Of a DNA stretch of 64,000 nt, positions 33,714 to 42,313 are shown piece by piece. This stretch comes from Acidobacteriota bacterium (lineage in GTDB: Bacteria; Acidobacteriota; Terriglobia; Bryobacterales; Bryobacteraceae). The notes under the pieces were generated by a model. It was not told the DNA's origin, did no database searches, and saw only the letters and a list, made by a program, of their open reading frames with translations. The DNA lies in assembly GCA_017307505.1 (NCBI GenBank), contig JAFKEE010000036.1:1-64000 (forward strand), written 5' to 3'. The position numbers were made by a program, and so were the translations under genes. Within the stretch, counting starts at the first letter, position 1. Each line of letters opens with the position of its first letter.

Positions 33714-34928
33714 CTAAAGTGGAAGAATCTCTTCCCGCAGCGGATCGAAGTTCAGCCGCCGCTTCTGCACATAGCTGATATTGCCCAGGTGCGAAGCCAT
33801 GGCCGACCTGTGGCCCGTATACACGTCGCAGTTCGGACGCTGCCGCGTCTTGCAGCACTCCAGGAAGTTCTTCACGTGGTCGAGCGTGAAGTCGTAGTTC
33901 GGACCCATCACTTCCACCGGCTTCGCGCCCCGCTCGGCGCTGGTGTATTCATACCGCCGCCGGTCGATGTAGAGCTTGCCCTTCGTACCGCAGAACTCGA
34001 TACCCTCGCCGCGGATGCCCGGCGCCAGGGTGGCTTCGAATGTTGCCGTGAATTCGTTGCCGTATTCCAGCAGGACGTTGATCGTATCCGGAGCCGTCCG
34101 CCCATCTTTGTAGCAGTACACCCCGCCGGCAGCCACGCCGGAGGTCGGCGCATCCGTCCCCATGAACATGTGGACCACATCGATCCAGTGCGTCATCAGG
34201 TCCGTCACCTGCCCGCCGCCGAAGTCGAGATACGCGCGCCAGTTCCAGAACTGCTGCGGATCCCAGTCGCGCCATTTCACCGGACCCAGGAAGCGCGCCC
34301 AGTCCAGGTTAGAAGGCAGCGTCGCCAGCGATGGCGGAGCCTTCCGCAGGTGGTAGCCGTTCCCGTACCACCAGGTGCGGACCAGCGAGATCTTGCCCAG
34401 CACGCCCTCATCGATGTACTTCTTCTTGGCTTCGATGTAATGTGCCCCCGAGCGCTGCTGCAGGCCCACCTGGCACACTCGGTTGTTCACCCGCGCCGCC
34501 TTCACAATCAGCGGGCCTTCTTCCATCCGCAGCGTCAGCGGCTTCTCGACGTACACGTCCTTGCCCGCGTTCAACGCGTCAATGGCGACAGTTGAGTGCC
34601 AGTGGTCGGGTGTGGCGATCAATACCGCGTCGATGCCCTTCTCTTCCAGCAACTGGCGGTGATCTTTGAACCCTTTCGCGCCAGGCGCCAGTTTCTGTGC
34701 CCGGTCGATCATCTCGGCATACACGTCGCAGGCCGCTACCAGGTTTGTTTGGCCCGTCTTCAGGAAGTTGCTCATCACGCCGCGGCCGCGCTCGCCGGCG
34801 CCGATGAGGCCCATGTTGATCTTGTCGTTGGCGCCCAGGATCCGGGAATAGGAGAGAGCCGACCAGGCAATCGCAGCCTGACCGGCAGAGCGCAGAAACG
34901 CTCGCCGCGCGTGAGTCTGACTTGGCAT
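33714..34928 (-). CDS. Tat-exported Gfo/Idh/MocA-family oxidoreductase
   Basis: A 404-aa product. The N-terminus HARRAFLRSAGQAAIAW is a twin-arginine signal (Arg8-Arg9). The Rossmann motif GLIGAGERGRG, DHWHSTVAIDALNAGKDVYVEKPL and the HWIDVVHMFMG motif place it in the Gfo/Idh/MocA family; the exported branch with RR signals is typical of Planctomycetes, Bacteroidetes and Acidobacteria, and acts on sugars or sugar alcohols. The cofactor is presumably NAD(P) bound before export. TATAAT lies six bases before the ATG, consistent with a leaderless message. Confidence 0.92.
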   Translation of the reverse strand: MPSQTHARRAFLRSAGQAAIAWSALSYSRILGANDKINMGLIGAGERGRGVMSNFLKTGQTNLVAACDVYAEMIDRAQKLAPGAKGFKDHRQLLEEKGIDAVLIATPDHWHSTVAIDALNAGKDVYVEKPLTLRMEEGPLIVKAARVNNRVCQVGLQQRSGAHYIEAKKKYIDEGVLGKISLVRTWWYGNGYHLRKAPPSLATLPSNLDWARFLGPVKWRDWDPQQFWNWRAYLDFGGGQVTDLMTHWIDVVHMFMGTDAPTSGVAAGGVYCYKDGRTAPDTINVLLEYGNEFTATFEATLAPGIRGEGIEFCGTKGKLYIDRRRYEYTSAERGAKPVEVMGPNYDFTLDHVKNFLECCKTRQRPNCDVYTGHRSAMASHLGNISYVQKRRLNFDPLREEILPL

Positions 34929-34934
34929 GGAGGA

Positions 34935-34940
34935 ATTATA
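34935..34940 (-). promoter_or_regulatory. Consensus -10 element placing transcription start at the ATG of the Gfo/Idh gene
   Basis: TATAAT on the minus strand, then TCCTCC, then ATG. With the usual -10 position the first transcribed base is the A of the ATG. There is no good -35, and no Shine-Dalgarno. Confidence 0.5.
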
Positions 34941-35129
34941 TCGCCGGAGCGCTCATTCCGGTGGAGCGATCTGCGCGTTTGTTCACGCAAATTTGTAATC
35001 GGTTCACGGAAACCGCCGCTAAGTCCTGGTGTGGATTCCGGCGGGGTTCGGCCTCCAACGAAAGATACTCCCTTGAACGGTACACCCCGCCCTGGCGCGC
35101 CTGTGCCCTGAACCGGCCGCCCACTCCGA

Positions 35130-35135
35130 TACAAT
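35130..35135 (+). promoter_or_regulatory. Candidate -10 element of the sialate O-acetylesterase gene
   Basis: TACAAT, with a poor -35 (CTGAAC) 16 nt upstream. The implied leader is about 15 nt and carries CGGAGAA before ATG 35157. Confidence 0.4.
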
Positions 35136-35156
35136 CATCCTTCGGAGAATCCCCTA

Positions 35157-36584
35157 ATGCGCATCCTGCTGTCCTGTCTACTCCTGGCCGTACCCTTGGC
35201 CGCCCAGACGCTCCAGATCACGAAGGGAGCCGCCGAATACCAGGTCTACCAGCGCGGACCCGGCAACACCGCCACCATCCGCGTGGAAGGCTCCGCCCAG
35301 GGCGCAGCCGGAAAACCGGTGGAAGCCCGCCTGGTCGCCGCGGGTCTCCCCGCGAAAGATCTCGATTGGAAAGCCGCCGGGAAGGCCACCGCCTCCTCCT
35401 TCACCGCTGAACTGGCCAATGTCCCCACCGGCGGGCCCTACCGTCTGGAACTGCGCGTGGCCGGCGGACCCGTCACGGCTGTCTCCAATCTCCTCGTCGG
35501 TGATCTCTGGCTTCTCGCCGGCCAATCCAACATGGAGGGCGTCGGCAATCTCGAGAACACGCCTCTGCCCAGCGCTCAGGTCAACTCTCTGGATATGACC
35601 GACATCTGGGTCACCGCCACCGACCCCCTGCACCGCCTGCCCGATTCGAACGATCGCGTGCACTGGCGCCTCAACGCCCAGCGCCAGCCCGAGAAACTGG
35701 AAGGCGAAGCCCTGGCCAAGTGGATCGCCAACCGGAAGAAGGGCGCCGGCCCCGGACTGCCGTTCGCGCTCGAAATGGTCCGCCGCACCGGGGTGCCCAT
35801 CGGCCTCATTCCCTGCGCGCATGGCGGAACGTCGATGGAGCAGTGGAACCCCGCCCTCAAGGATAAGGGCGGCGACTCCCTCTATGGCGGCATGGTGCGC
35901 CGCTTCCAACTGGCCGGCGGCAAAATCAAGGGACTCTTGTGGTACCAGGGTGAATCCGACGCCTCACCAGCCGCGGCACCGCTCTTTGCAGAGAAGTTTA
36001 CAAACCTGATCGCCGCCATTCGCAAGGACTTCAACCAGCCTGACCTGCCCTTCTACTATGTCCAGATCGGCCGCCACACCAACCTGACCAACCAGAATGA
36101 GTGGAACCAGATCCAGGACCTGCAGCTCAAGCTCGAATCGAAGATCCCCAACGTCGGTATGGTCACCTGCGTCGACTGTGAACTCGACGACGGCATCCAC
36201 GTCGGCACTTCAGACCAGCCGCTCCTGGGCCACCGCCTCGCCAACCTCGCGACGGGCGAAACCCGCAGGGGGCCCCGGCCGGTTTCGGCCCGGGCAAAGG
36301 ACGGCATCATCCGGGTCGAGTTTGCGGAAGTGAATGGCCGCCTGAAACACGCCGGCCGGCTCTATGGCTTCAGCGTCCATGACGCCGCGGGCGCTTTCGT
36401 TCCAGCCATTTACCGCCAGCGGGTCAGCGCCGATGACGCCAACGTGGTGGAATTGCTGTTCGGCGGCAAACTGCCGGAGGGAGCCACGCTCCGTTATGGT
36501 GTGGGCCGGGACCCCTACGTCAACCTTAGGGATGAGGCCGGCATGGCCGCTCCGGCCTTCGGGCCGATGCCGATTTTACAATGA
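35157..36584 (+). CDS. Secreted sialate O-acetylesterase-type SGNH hydrolase
   Basis: A 475-aa product with a signal peptide (MRILLSCLLLAVPLAAQ). The catalytic block LLAGQSNMEGVG gives Ser124; PCAHGGTSMEQW and LLWYQGESDA are the other sialate O-acetylesterase signatures, and DDGIHVG may carry the catalytic His. Residues 20-110 form a beta-sandwich lead. The enzyme removes acetyl groups from sialic acids or xylan. It is divergent from the Tat oxidoreductase and overlaps the convergent epimerase gene by 9 bp. Confidence 0.9.
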   Translation: MRILLSCLLLAVPLAAQTLQITKGAAEYQVYQRGPGNTATIRVEGSAQGAAGKPVEARLVAAGLPAKDLDWKAAGKATASSFTAELANVPTGGPYRLELRVAGGPVTAVSNLLVGDLWLLAGQSNMEGVGNLENTPLPSAQVNSLDMTDIWVTATDPLHRLPDSNDRVHWRLNAQRQPEKLEGEALAKWIANRKKGAGPGLPFALEMVRRTGVPIGLIPCAHGGTSMEQWNPALKDKGGDSLYGGMVRRFQLAGGKIKGLLWYQGESDASPAAAPLFAEKFTNLIAAIRKDFNQPDLPFYYVQIGRHTNLTNQNEWNQIQDLQLKLESKIPNVGMVTCVDCELDDGIHVGTSDQPLLGHRLANLATGETRRGPRPVSARAKDGIIRVEFAEVNGRLKHAGRLYGFSVHDAAGAFVPAIYRQRVSADDANVVELLFGGKLPEGATLRYGVGRDPYVNLRDEAGMAAPAFGPMPILQ

Positions 36585-37232
36585 CTTAAGCCACTGGGCA
36601 GTGGACGCCAGATCCGCTGCCTTGCACATCAGGGAGCCGGGGACCAGCCCATCGGCCCCGGATGCCCGCAGCAAAGGAGCCGTCTCCTGACGAATGCCCC
36701 CATCGGCCACCAGCCGGATGGGGGTTTCGTCAATCAGGGACTTCATCGCCGTCACCCGGTCACAGGCCCGCTCGTCCAACGCGCAGCCCTTCACTCCCAT
36801 GGCGGTACCCATCAGAACGATGGTATCCACCTTTGTTTTGAATGGCCTGACCAGCTCGAGGGGCGTGTCCAGCTCCAGCGATATGCCTGCTGCGATGCCG
36901 CGGGCCTGCAGCCGCTCCAGCACCTGCCAGACGCGTTTGCCGATCTCAATGGGCACCGTTACCCGGTCGACGCCCGCATCCAGGAAGGAGTCCAGCAGAT
37001 CCATGGGCCGCGTCGCCATGAGGTGAAGATGCAGAGGGACGCGCGTCAGTTCGCGAAGCCGTGCCACGAGGTCAGGAAAGAACAGCAGCGATGGCGCGTA
37101 GTGGCCATCGCAGGCGTCCAGGTGAAAGGAATCCGCAAACGGCTCCAACCGGGCCATTTCCTGCTGCAGGTTGGCCAGGTCCGCGGACCACAGCGAGACA
37201 TCCAGCCAAAACTTCTCCGTCAAAGACCCCAT
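36576..37232 (-). CDS. Ribulose-phosphate 3-epimerase family protein
   Basis: A 218-aa product, the normal RPE length. It has FHLDACDGHYAP (His37, Asp39 and Asp42, matching the HxDxxDGHF metal/catalytic motif), LHLHLMATRP (His70), and VADGGIRQE with the second Asp. The N-terminal VSLWSAD replaces the usual PSILSAD. Its closest function is D-ribulose-5-phosphate 3-epimerase or the related allulose-6-phosphate epimerase. Its start is 20 bp from the divergent parvulin gene. Confidence 0.88.
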   Translation of the reverse strand: MGSLTEKFWLDVSLWSADLANLQQEMARLEPFADSFHLDACDGHYAPSLLFFPDLVARLRELTRVPLHLHLMATRPMDLLDSFLDAGVDRVTVPIEIGKRVWQVLERLQARGIAAGISLELDTPLELVRPFKTKVDTIVLMGTAMGVKGCALDERACDRVTAMKSLIDETPIRLVADGGIRQETAPLLRASGADGLVPGSLMCKAADLASTAQWLKSL

Positions 37233-37252
37233 GCTACATTCAAAGTATCACG

Positions 37253-38179
37253 ATGAAGTGTTTGCCCCTCTTTGCCACGATTTTCTGCGGAGTTTTGTTC
37301 GCCCAGGCCCCTGCCGCCGAACCCAAACCCGCGCCGCCTGCTGAGGCTGCCCCCTCTCTGAAGGATGACAATGTTGTCGTCGTCATCGAGGGCAAAGAGT
37401 GGAAGCGATCAGACCTGGAACTGTTCATCAAGGCAATGCGGGACACCAGCATCCCCCAGCAGTTCTACGGTGACAAGCGCGGCTTTCTCCGGGTCTTCGC
37501 GAGAATGATCAGTCTTGCTACGGAAGCCGAAAAGCAGGGACTGGACAAAGTGGAACCTCACCGCTCGCGGTTGATGTACAACCGTGACCTGTACCTGGCT
37601 CAAATCTTTCTGGCTGCGAAACAGAACTCCATCCAGGTCCTGCCGGCTGAACAGAAGGCCTATTACGAAGCCCACCAGAAGGACTATTCCAAAGCCAAAG
37701 TGAAGGTCATCTACCTCGCTTTCAACGATGCTCCCCTGGCTTCATCCGACCCCAAGGCGAAAAAGCCGAAAACCAGCGCCGAAGCCGAGAAGTTGGCCAA
37801 TCAGGTGATACAATTAGCACGCGGCGGGGCGGATTTCGCGCAGTTGGTACAGAAATACTCTGACGACGCCGATTCCAAGGCCAAGAACGGCGATTTCCCG
37901 GTCATCCAACCGGGGGACAATTCTTTGCCAACCCAGATCAAGTCTGCAGTTTTCGCCCTGAAGCCGGGCCAGGTTTCCGATGCTGTACGCCAGACCGGTG
38001 GGTTCTGGATCTTTCGTCTGGAAGAGTTTGTCACCTCGTCCTTCGATGAAGTTCGCGATGACATCTACCTGACGATTCAAAGGGAGCGTTTTCAGCAGTG
38101 GATGGACGGCATGCAGAAGAGCCTCGACGTCCAGTTCAAAGACGACAAGTACTTGGACTACAAGTCTCCGATCGAGTAG
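37253..38179 (+). CDS. Exported parvulin-type peptidyl-prolyl isomerase
   Basis: A 308-aa product from ATG 37253 with a signal peptide (MKCLPLFATIFCGVLFAQ) and a Pro/Ala-rich linker. Residues about 50-150 are the SurA-like helical chaperone arm, and residues about 155-265 the rotamase domain (KVKVIYLAF, GADFAQLVQKYSDD, NGDFPVIQPGD, VFALKPGQVSDAV). SurA/PrsA proteins help outer-membrane and periplasmic proteins to fold. The 3' end overlaps the HExxH gene in another frame. Confidence 0.9.
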   Translation: MKCLPLFATIFCGVLFAQAPAAEPKPAPPAEAAPSLKDDNVVVVIEGKEWKRSDLELFIKAMRDTSIPQQFYGDKRGFLRVFARMISLATEAEKQGLDKVEPHRSRLMYNRDLYLAQIFLAAKQNSIQVLPAEQKAYYEAHQKDYSKAKVKVIYLAFNDAPLASSDPKAKKPKTSAEAEKLANQVIQLARGGADFAQLVQKYSDDADSKAKNGDFPVIQPGDNSLPTQIKSAVFALKPGQVSDAVRQTGGFWIFRLEEFVTSSFDEVRDDIYLTIQRERFQQWMDGMQKSLDVQFKDDKYLDYKSPIE

Positions 38180-38718
38180 CCAAACAGCTTCTCCGTCTCC
38201 CTCATTTCGAGGGCAAACCGGTTAACATCATCTGGCAGCATGAGTTGAGAGCCTACCGCGGCCGCCTTCACTCCGGTGAGGGTCCCGGCGAGCAGGTGCA
38301 CGCCGCCAGTTTTTTGCGCAGGCGGGAATTGGTGCTCGATACCTCCCTGAAGCGCGATTCCGTGGAACTGGCTCGAATCCTCACACACGAGATCTTTCAC
38401 TTTGTCTGGTGGCGGCTGGGCAATCGCACCCGTCTCGACTGGCAGGCACTCCTCGAAGAGGAGTTCGCCCGTGGCGCGACGGGGGAACTCGGCTGGTCCG
38501 CAGAGGCCCGCAAAAAGCGCCTCAGCCTCGAGGACCGCCATGACCGGACTCGATTGTGGCGCGACTACGTTTGTGAGAGTTTCTGCGATACCGCCGCCTG
38601 GATTTACAGCGGGGTGAATGAACACGAAGAGTTTACACTCAAAGCCCGCTTCCGCACGGCCCGGCGAAACTGGTTCGAACAACTTACCAGTCACCACGGC
38701 GGCGCGCTGCGCATCTAG
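38098..38718 (+). CDS. HExxH putative metallopeptidase-like protein
   Basis: A 206-aa frame from GTG 38098 (AGGGAG 11 nt upstream) that overlaps the parvulin gene by 82 bp; no ATG or GTG start lies between there and the first recognisable residues, while a TTG at codon 50 is possible. THEIFHF gives His97, Glu98 and His101, and downstream ESFCDTAAW gives Glu160 and Asp164, the spacing of a gluzincin-type zinc site. There is no signal peptide. The family was not recognised. It appears to be a small cytoplasmic zinc-peptidase or a relative of one. Confidence 0.65.
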   Translation: MDGRHAEEPRRPVQRRQVLGLQVSDRVAKQLLRLPHFEGKPVNIIWQHELRAYRGRLHSGEGPGEQVHAASFLRRRELVLDTSLKRDSVELARILTHEIFHFVWWRLGNRTRLDWQALLEEEFARGATGELGWSAEARKKRLSLEDRHDRTRLWRDYVCESFCDTAAWIYSGVNEHEEFTLKARFRTARRNWFEQLTSHHGGALRI

Positions 38719-38748
38719 TTGGTAGAATCGCCGTTAGGACCCTACCGA

Positions 38749-39285
38749 ATGACATCTTCCTGGAAGCGAAGCGCCGCCACGCTCGCAGTTTTCGTAGTCA
38801 CCATGGCGGGTTGCGCTTCCCAGGCTCAAAAGGGTCTGGAAAAGCCGCCCAGCACGAAACCATCCGCCAGCCGCAATGCGGCCCCCGACTTTACTCTGAA
38901 GGACGTGGACGGCAAGCCCGTCAAACTGGCCGATTACAAAGGCAAGGTGGTTCTCCTGAACTTCTGGGCCACCTGGTGCGGCCCGTGCAAGATCGAGATC
39001 CCGTGGTTCATCGAGTTTCAGAAAACCTATAAAGATAAAGGCTTTACTGTGATCGGCGTGGCACTGGACGACGAAGGCTGGGAGGCCGTGAAACCGTACA
39101 TCGCCGACAAGCAGGTGAACTATCCCGTCGTCACCGGTGACTCCGTCGTGGAGCAGAAGTACGGCGGCATCGACGCCCTGCCCACCACCTTCCTCATCGA
39201 CAAGGAAGGGCGCATCGCCAACACACACGTCGGCCTGGTCAGCAGAAAAGAGTATGAGAGCGACATCAATGAACTACTTCAGTAG
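38749..39285 (+). CDS. TlpA/ResA-type thioredoxin lipoprotein
   Basis: A 178-aa product from ATG 38749. The signal peptide ends in the lipobox VTMAGC (Cys22), so it is probably a lipoprotein held in the periplasm. The thioredoxin fold has ATWCGPC (Cys77, Cys80), cis-Pro in ALPTTFLID, and GVALDDEG typical of the TlpA/ResA group. It reduces disulfides, for example for cytochrome c maturation. It overlaps the DsbD-alpha gene by 17 bp, suggesting an electron-transfer pair. Confidence 0.93.
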   Translation: MTSSWKRSAATLAVFVVTMAGCASQAQKGLEKPPSTKPSASRNAAPDFTLKDVDGKPVKLADYKGKVVLLNFWATWCGPCKIEIPWFIEFQKTYKDKGFTVIGVALDDEGWEAVKPYIADKQVNYPVVTGDSVVEQKYGGIDALPTTFLIDKEGRIANTHVGLVSRKEYESDINELLQ

Positions 39286-39742
39286 AATCGCCGGACTCGC
39301 GCTGGCCGCCGCCACCGCCGCTTTCGCACAGGCGCCTTCTACCGGTGTGCTCACCGTCACCGAACCGGCCAAGCTGATCGTAAAGCGCACGGAGAACCCG
39401 GCCTTCGAACTGAAAGTCTCCCTCCGCCCCGGGTATCACGCAAACTCCAATATCCCTACCGAGGAGTACCTGATTCCCTTCAAGCTCACCTGGGAGCCGG
39501 GCCCCCTCGAAGTGGCAGAGATCGTGTACCCCAAGGCCAAGATGGAGAAGTACGAGTTCACCGATAAGCCCATCTCGGTCTTCGGCGGCGATTTTTCAGT
39601 TGTCACGAAATTCAAACGGGCCGCCAATCCGGCTCTCGGACCCGGCTACATCACTGGCAAGCTCCGCTATCAGGCCTGCAATGACAAGATGTGCCTGCCG
39701 CCCAAGAGCGTCGAAATCAAACTGCCCGTTCTGATGCAGTGA
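39269..39742 (+). CDS. Stand-alone DsbD alpha-type periplasmic thiol domain
   Basis: A 157-aa product with a signal peptide (MNYFSRIAGLALAAATAAFAQ). The domain matches DsbD N-terminal (alpha) sequences: RPGYHANS, KLTWEPGP and YQACNDKMCLPP, with the redox pair Cys137/Cys142 (Cys-x4-Cys, one shorter than in E. coli). The membrane and gamma domains of full DsbD are missing. It overlaps the TlpA-like gene before it and the heptosyltransferase-like gene after it (GTGA, 4 bp), so the three are one transcript. Confidence 0.85.
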   Translation: MNYFSRIAGLALAAATAAFAQAPSTGVLTVTEPAKLIVKRTENPAFELKVSLRPGYHANSNIPTEEYLIPFKLTWEPGPLEVAEIVYPKAKMEKYEFTDKPISVFGGDFSVVTKFKRAANPALGPGYITGKLRYQACNDKMCLPPKSVEIKLPVLMQ

Positions 39743-40536
39743 GCCGCCGGCTGATCCTCCGCCCGGGCGCCATCGGCGACACCATCGTCTGCCTGCCCGC
39801 CCTGCAGCACCTCTGTACGGATGCCACAGAGCTCTGGGCGCCATCGGTCAACCTGCCGCTCCTCAGTCACTTAGGGACAACCAGGCCCCTCGTGTCCACG
39901 GGCATCGACGCCCTCCATCTGGCCCCAGCCACACTCGACCGTCTGCGGCAGTTCGACGAAATCGTCTCCTGGTATGGCTCCAACCGGGAGGATTTCCGCG
40001 CCCAGGTCGCGCATCTGCCCTTCCGCTTCTTCCCCGCCCTGCCACCCTCCGGCATGAAGATGCATGCCGTGGACTACTACCTGGATCAGGTCGGCGCCCC
40101 TTTGGGCGGAATGCCCCGTTTGCCCATCGCGCATCGGCCCCACGGCTTCGCGGTGATTCACCCCTTCTCCGGTGGAAAATCCAAGAACTGGCCGCTGAGC
40201 CGCTTCCAGGAGGTGGCCCAACTCCTGCCGCTGCCGGTCCAGTGGTGCGCCGGACCCGACGAGTCCCTCGACGAGGCCATCCGTTTCAATGATTTAGGGG
40301 ATTTGGCCCAATGGCTCGCCACGGCCAGCCTCTACATCGGGAACGACAGCGGAATCTCTCACCTGGCTGCCGCCTGCGGAGTCCCCGTCGTGGCGATCTT
40401 CGGACCCACCAACCCCGCGGTCTGGGCGCCGCGCGGCCCGCACGTCCGCATCGCCGAGTGGGATTGGCCGCCGGAACGCGTCGCGGCCGAGGCCGCCGCG
40501 CTCCTTACTGCTTCGGCTGGAACCCGATCCCGGTGA
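39739..40536 (+). CDS. Glycosyltransferase family 9 (heptosyltransferase-like)
   Basis: A 265-aa product, start GTG 39739 overlapping the stop of the preceding gene. LRPGAIGDTIVCLPAL is the GT9 N-terminal motif; IHPFSGGKSKNWPLSRF and the YIGNDSGISHLAAACGVPVVAIFGPTNP motif are the ADP-heptose-binding GT9 hallmarks. It is shorter than E. coli WaaF/WaaC (about 350 aa). It adds a heptose or similar sugar to LPS core on the cytoplasmic face. It overlaps the convergent membrane glycosyltransferase gene by 32 bp. Confidence 0.88.
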   Translation: MSRRLILRPGAIGDTIVCLPALQHLCTDATELWAPSVNLPLLSHLGTTRPLVSTGIDALHLAPATLDRLRQFDEIVSWYGSNREDFRAQVAHLPFRFFPALPPSGMKMHAVDYYLDQVGAPLGGMPRLPIAHRPHGFAVIHPFSGGKSKNWPLSRFQEVAQLLPLPVQWCAGPDESLDEAIRFNDLGDLAQWLATASLYIGNDSGISHLAAACGVPVVAIFGPTNPAVWAPRGPHVRIAEWDWPPERVAAEAAALLTASAGTRSR

Positions 40537-42313
40537 GGATCATGCCTAAACGGCGGTTGTCGCCGGCCGGGCTGAACTCCTGATCGATGCTCAAGGTCAC
40601 GGTCGCCGTATCGCCAGGTACAGTCAACGGACCCGTCTCCAACGTGTAGCTATCCGGCTTAGGAACGGTCTGCTTTGCGACTTCCACTCCATTCAACGAC
40701 ATCACAAGGGTTCGGCCCGGTGCCGGATCCGGAATGTACACCTTGGCCACCAGGGGCTGAGCCGTCTCCGGCGGTTTCAACAGGAAGACTGCCCGCCCGC
40801 TCATCCAGCGCCACTCCTGGTTCTCCAGTTTGTACACTCCGCTCACCAGTTGATGCTCGGCCGCGGTGGTCGACATGGGCAGCCACGACAACTCCGGCTT
40901 CTTCTCTACAATCAATGATTTCGTGACGATATCCACAGGCGCGGTACTAATGTCGAAAGGCCATAGGCCGAATGCCACGCTGGAATAGCCCGACCGCGAG
41001 CCCAGGCCCACCAGCCGCAACGGCAGCGTCGGCCGGATCTCGGTCCGCATCTGCTCCACCAGTTGCCCGCCGCCCGTGGTGAACGGAATCTGGTCCGACA
41101 ACTGGCTGCCGATCAGGATATCGCCCGGACGCAGGGTCTGCCCGCGTACCACCGTCAATGCCCCTTCGGCTTCCGTATAGAATCGCAAGCCCCACTCGCT
41201 GTTCACCCAAACCCGGTGGTTGGCGGTGTCCTTCATCGCCGCTGCCGCGAACTTCCGGTAACCGTCCCAATGCTGGTAGTTCACCCAGGCCAGCCCCAGC
41301 CCCAACGCCAGCTGAAGTCCGAAGATGGACCACAGCAGCCGCGGCCTCGCGGCATAGTACCTCGCCACCAGAATCGCGAACGGAGCCGACAGCGGCAGCA
41401 GGTATCGTGCTGACCCGGCAAAGAACAGCACCAGTGCCGCCACATAGAAGATCCCAACCCACGCACTCAGGAAACGGTCGCGGCTGCGCAAAAGCGCCCA
41501 TAACCCCAGCGGAGTGAACATGACCGCCAGGTGCCCGGTGAGCCCGATGGCGCTGCGCACCTTCATCTCGCTGCTTTGGAACTTATATGTTTGAAAATGC
41601 TGGCCCAGGACCAGGGCCGGATACTGTCCGCTGGTGATCCGCTCAAACCCCTGGTAGCCCACAAACCCAAGTACCGGCACGGTCAGCAGCCACCAGTTCC
41701 GCTTCAGGGTGCCCTGCTGCCAGAAGTACAGGCCCAGGATCGGGATCAACACAACCGACTGGTAGGCAATCAGGGAACAGGCAGCCAGCGCCAGGCCGGC
41801 GGTCTTCGGACGGTCATAAACGACCAAAGCCACCGTCAATACCCAGAAGGCGAGAAACGGCAGGTCCGACTCCAGGGACGTCGCGTTCACCAGGAACGCC
41901 GGAACAGCGCAGAAGAGTAAGGTCGCCTCCACGGCCCGCTCCGGCACAAACCGGCGGGCCAGCGCCAGCATGGAGAGCGCCGCCGTCAATGCCAGAAGAA
42001 AGTAAGCGGCGTGAAACGGAACCTCGCGAATGTCCCCCACCAGCGCCAGAATGCCGGCCAGCAGAAACGCGTCCCCCGGAGGGTGCGAGTGGCCCCGCAT
42101 GTCCATGGGAATACCCAGGAATACGTACTTCGCGTGGTGAGGATGCAGCGGATCGATTTGCGCGTGCTGCGCGGCCGCCAGGTAGTAATAGTCGTCGCCC
42201 TGGATCGCCTGATTCCAGAACGGCAGGCTCACCAGCAGGACAAACAGGCCGACGAGGAGTGCTTGCTTCCGCAAGTAATCAGTGTACCCCCGCTCAGCGC
42301 AGGACCGGTGCAT
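40505..42313 (-). CDS. Membrane glycosyltransferase of the GT39/PMT type
   Basis: A 602-aa polytopic protein (about ten membrane helices up to residue 345, then a soluble C-terminal domain). The first loop has the acidic pair GDDYYYLAAA and the segment MRGHSHPPGDAFLL, typical of Dol-P-Man-type mannosyltransferases that use polyprenyl-phosphate sugars. The C-terminal 250 residues form a beta-rich extracytoplasmic domain. The ATG overlaps the stop of the upstream esterase by 20 bp. It may modify exported proteins or cell-surface glycans. Confidence 0.8.
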   Translation of the reverse strand: MHRSCAERGYTDYLRKQALLVGLFVLLVSLPFWNQAIQGDDYYYLAAAQHAQIDPLHPHHAKYVFLGIPMDMRGHSHPPGDAFLLAGILALVGDIREVPFHAAYFLLALTAALSMLALARRFVPERAVEATLLFCAVPAFLVNATSLESDLPFLAFWVLTVALVVYDRPKTAGLALAACSLIAYQSVVLIPILGLYFWQQGTLKRNWWLLTVPVLGFVGYQGFERITSGQYPALVLGQHFQTYKFQSSEMKVRSAIGLTGHLAVMFTPLGLWALLRSRDRFLSAWVGIFYVAALVLFFAGSARYLLPLSAPFAILVARYYAARPRLLWSIFGLQLALGLGLAWVNYQHWDGYRKFAAAAMKDTANHRVWVNSEWGLRFYTEAEGALTVVRGQTLRPGDILIGSQLSDQIPFTTGGGQLVEQMRTEIRPTLPLRLVGLGSRSGYSSVAFGLWPFDISTAPVDIVTKSLIVEKKPELSWLPMSTTAAEHQLVSGVYKLENQEWRWMSGRAVFLLKPPETAQPLVAKVYIPDPAPGRTLVMSLNGVEVAKQTVPKPDSYTLETGPLTVPGDTATVTLSIDQEFSPAGDNRRLGMILTGIGFQPKQ

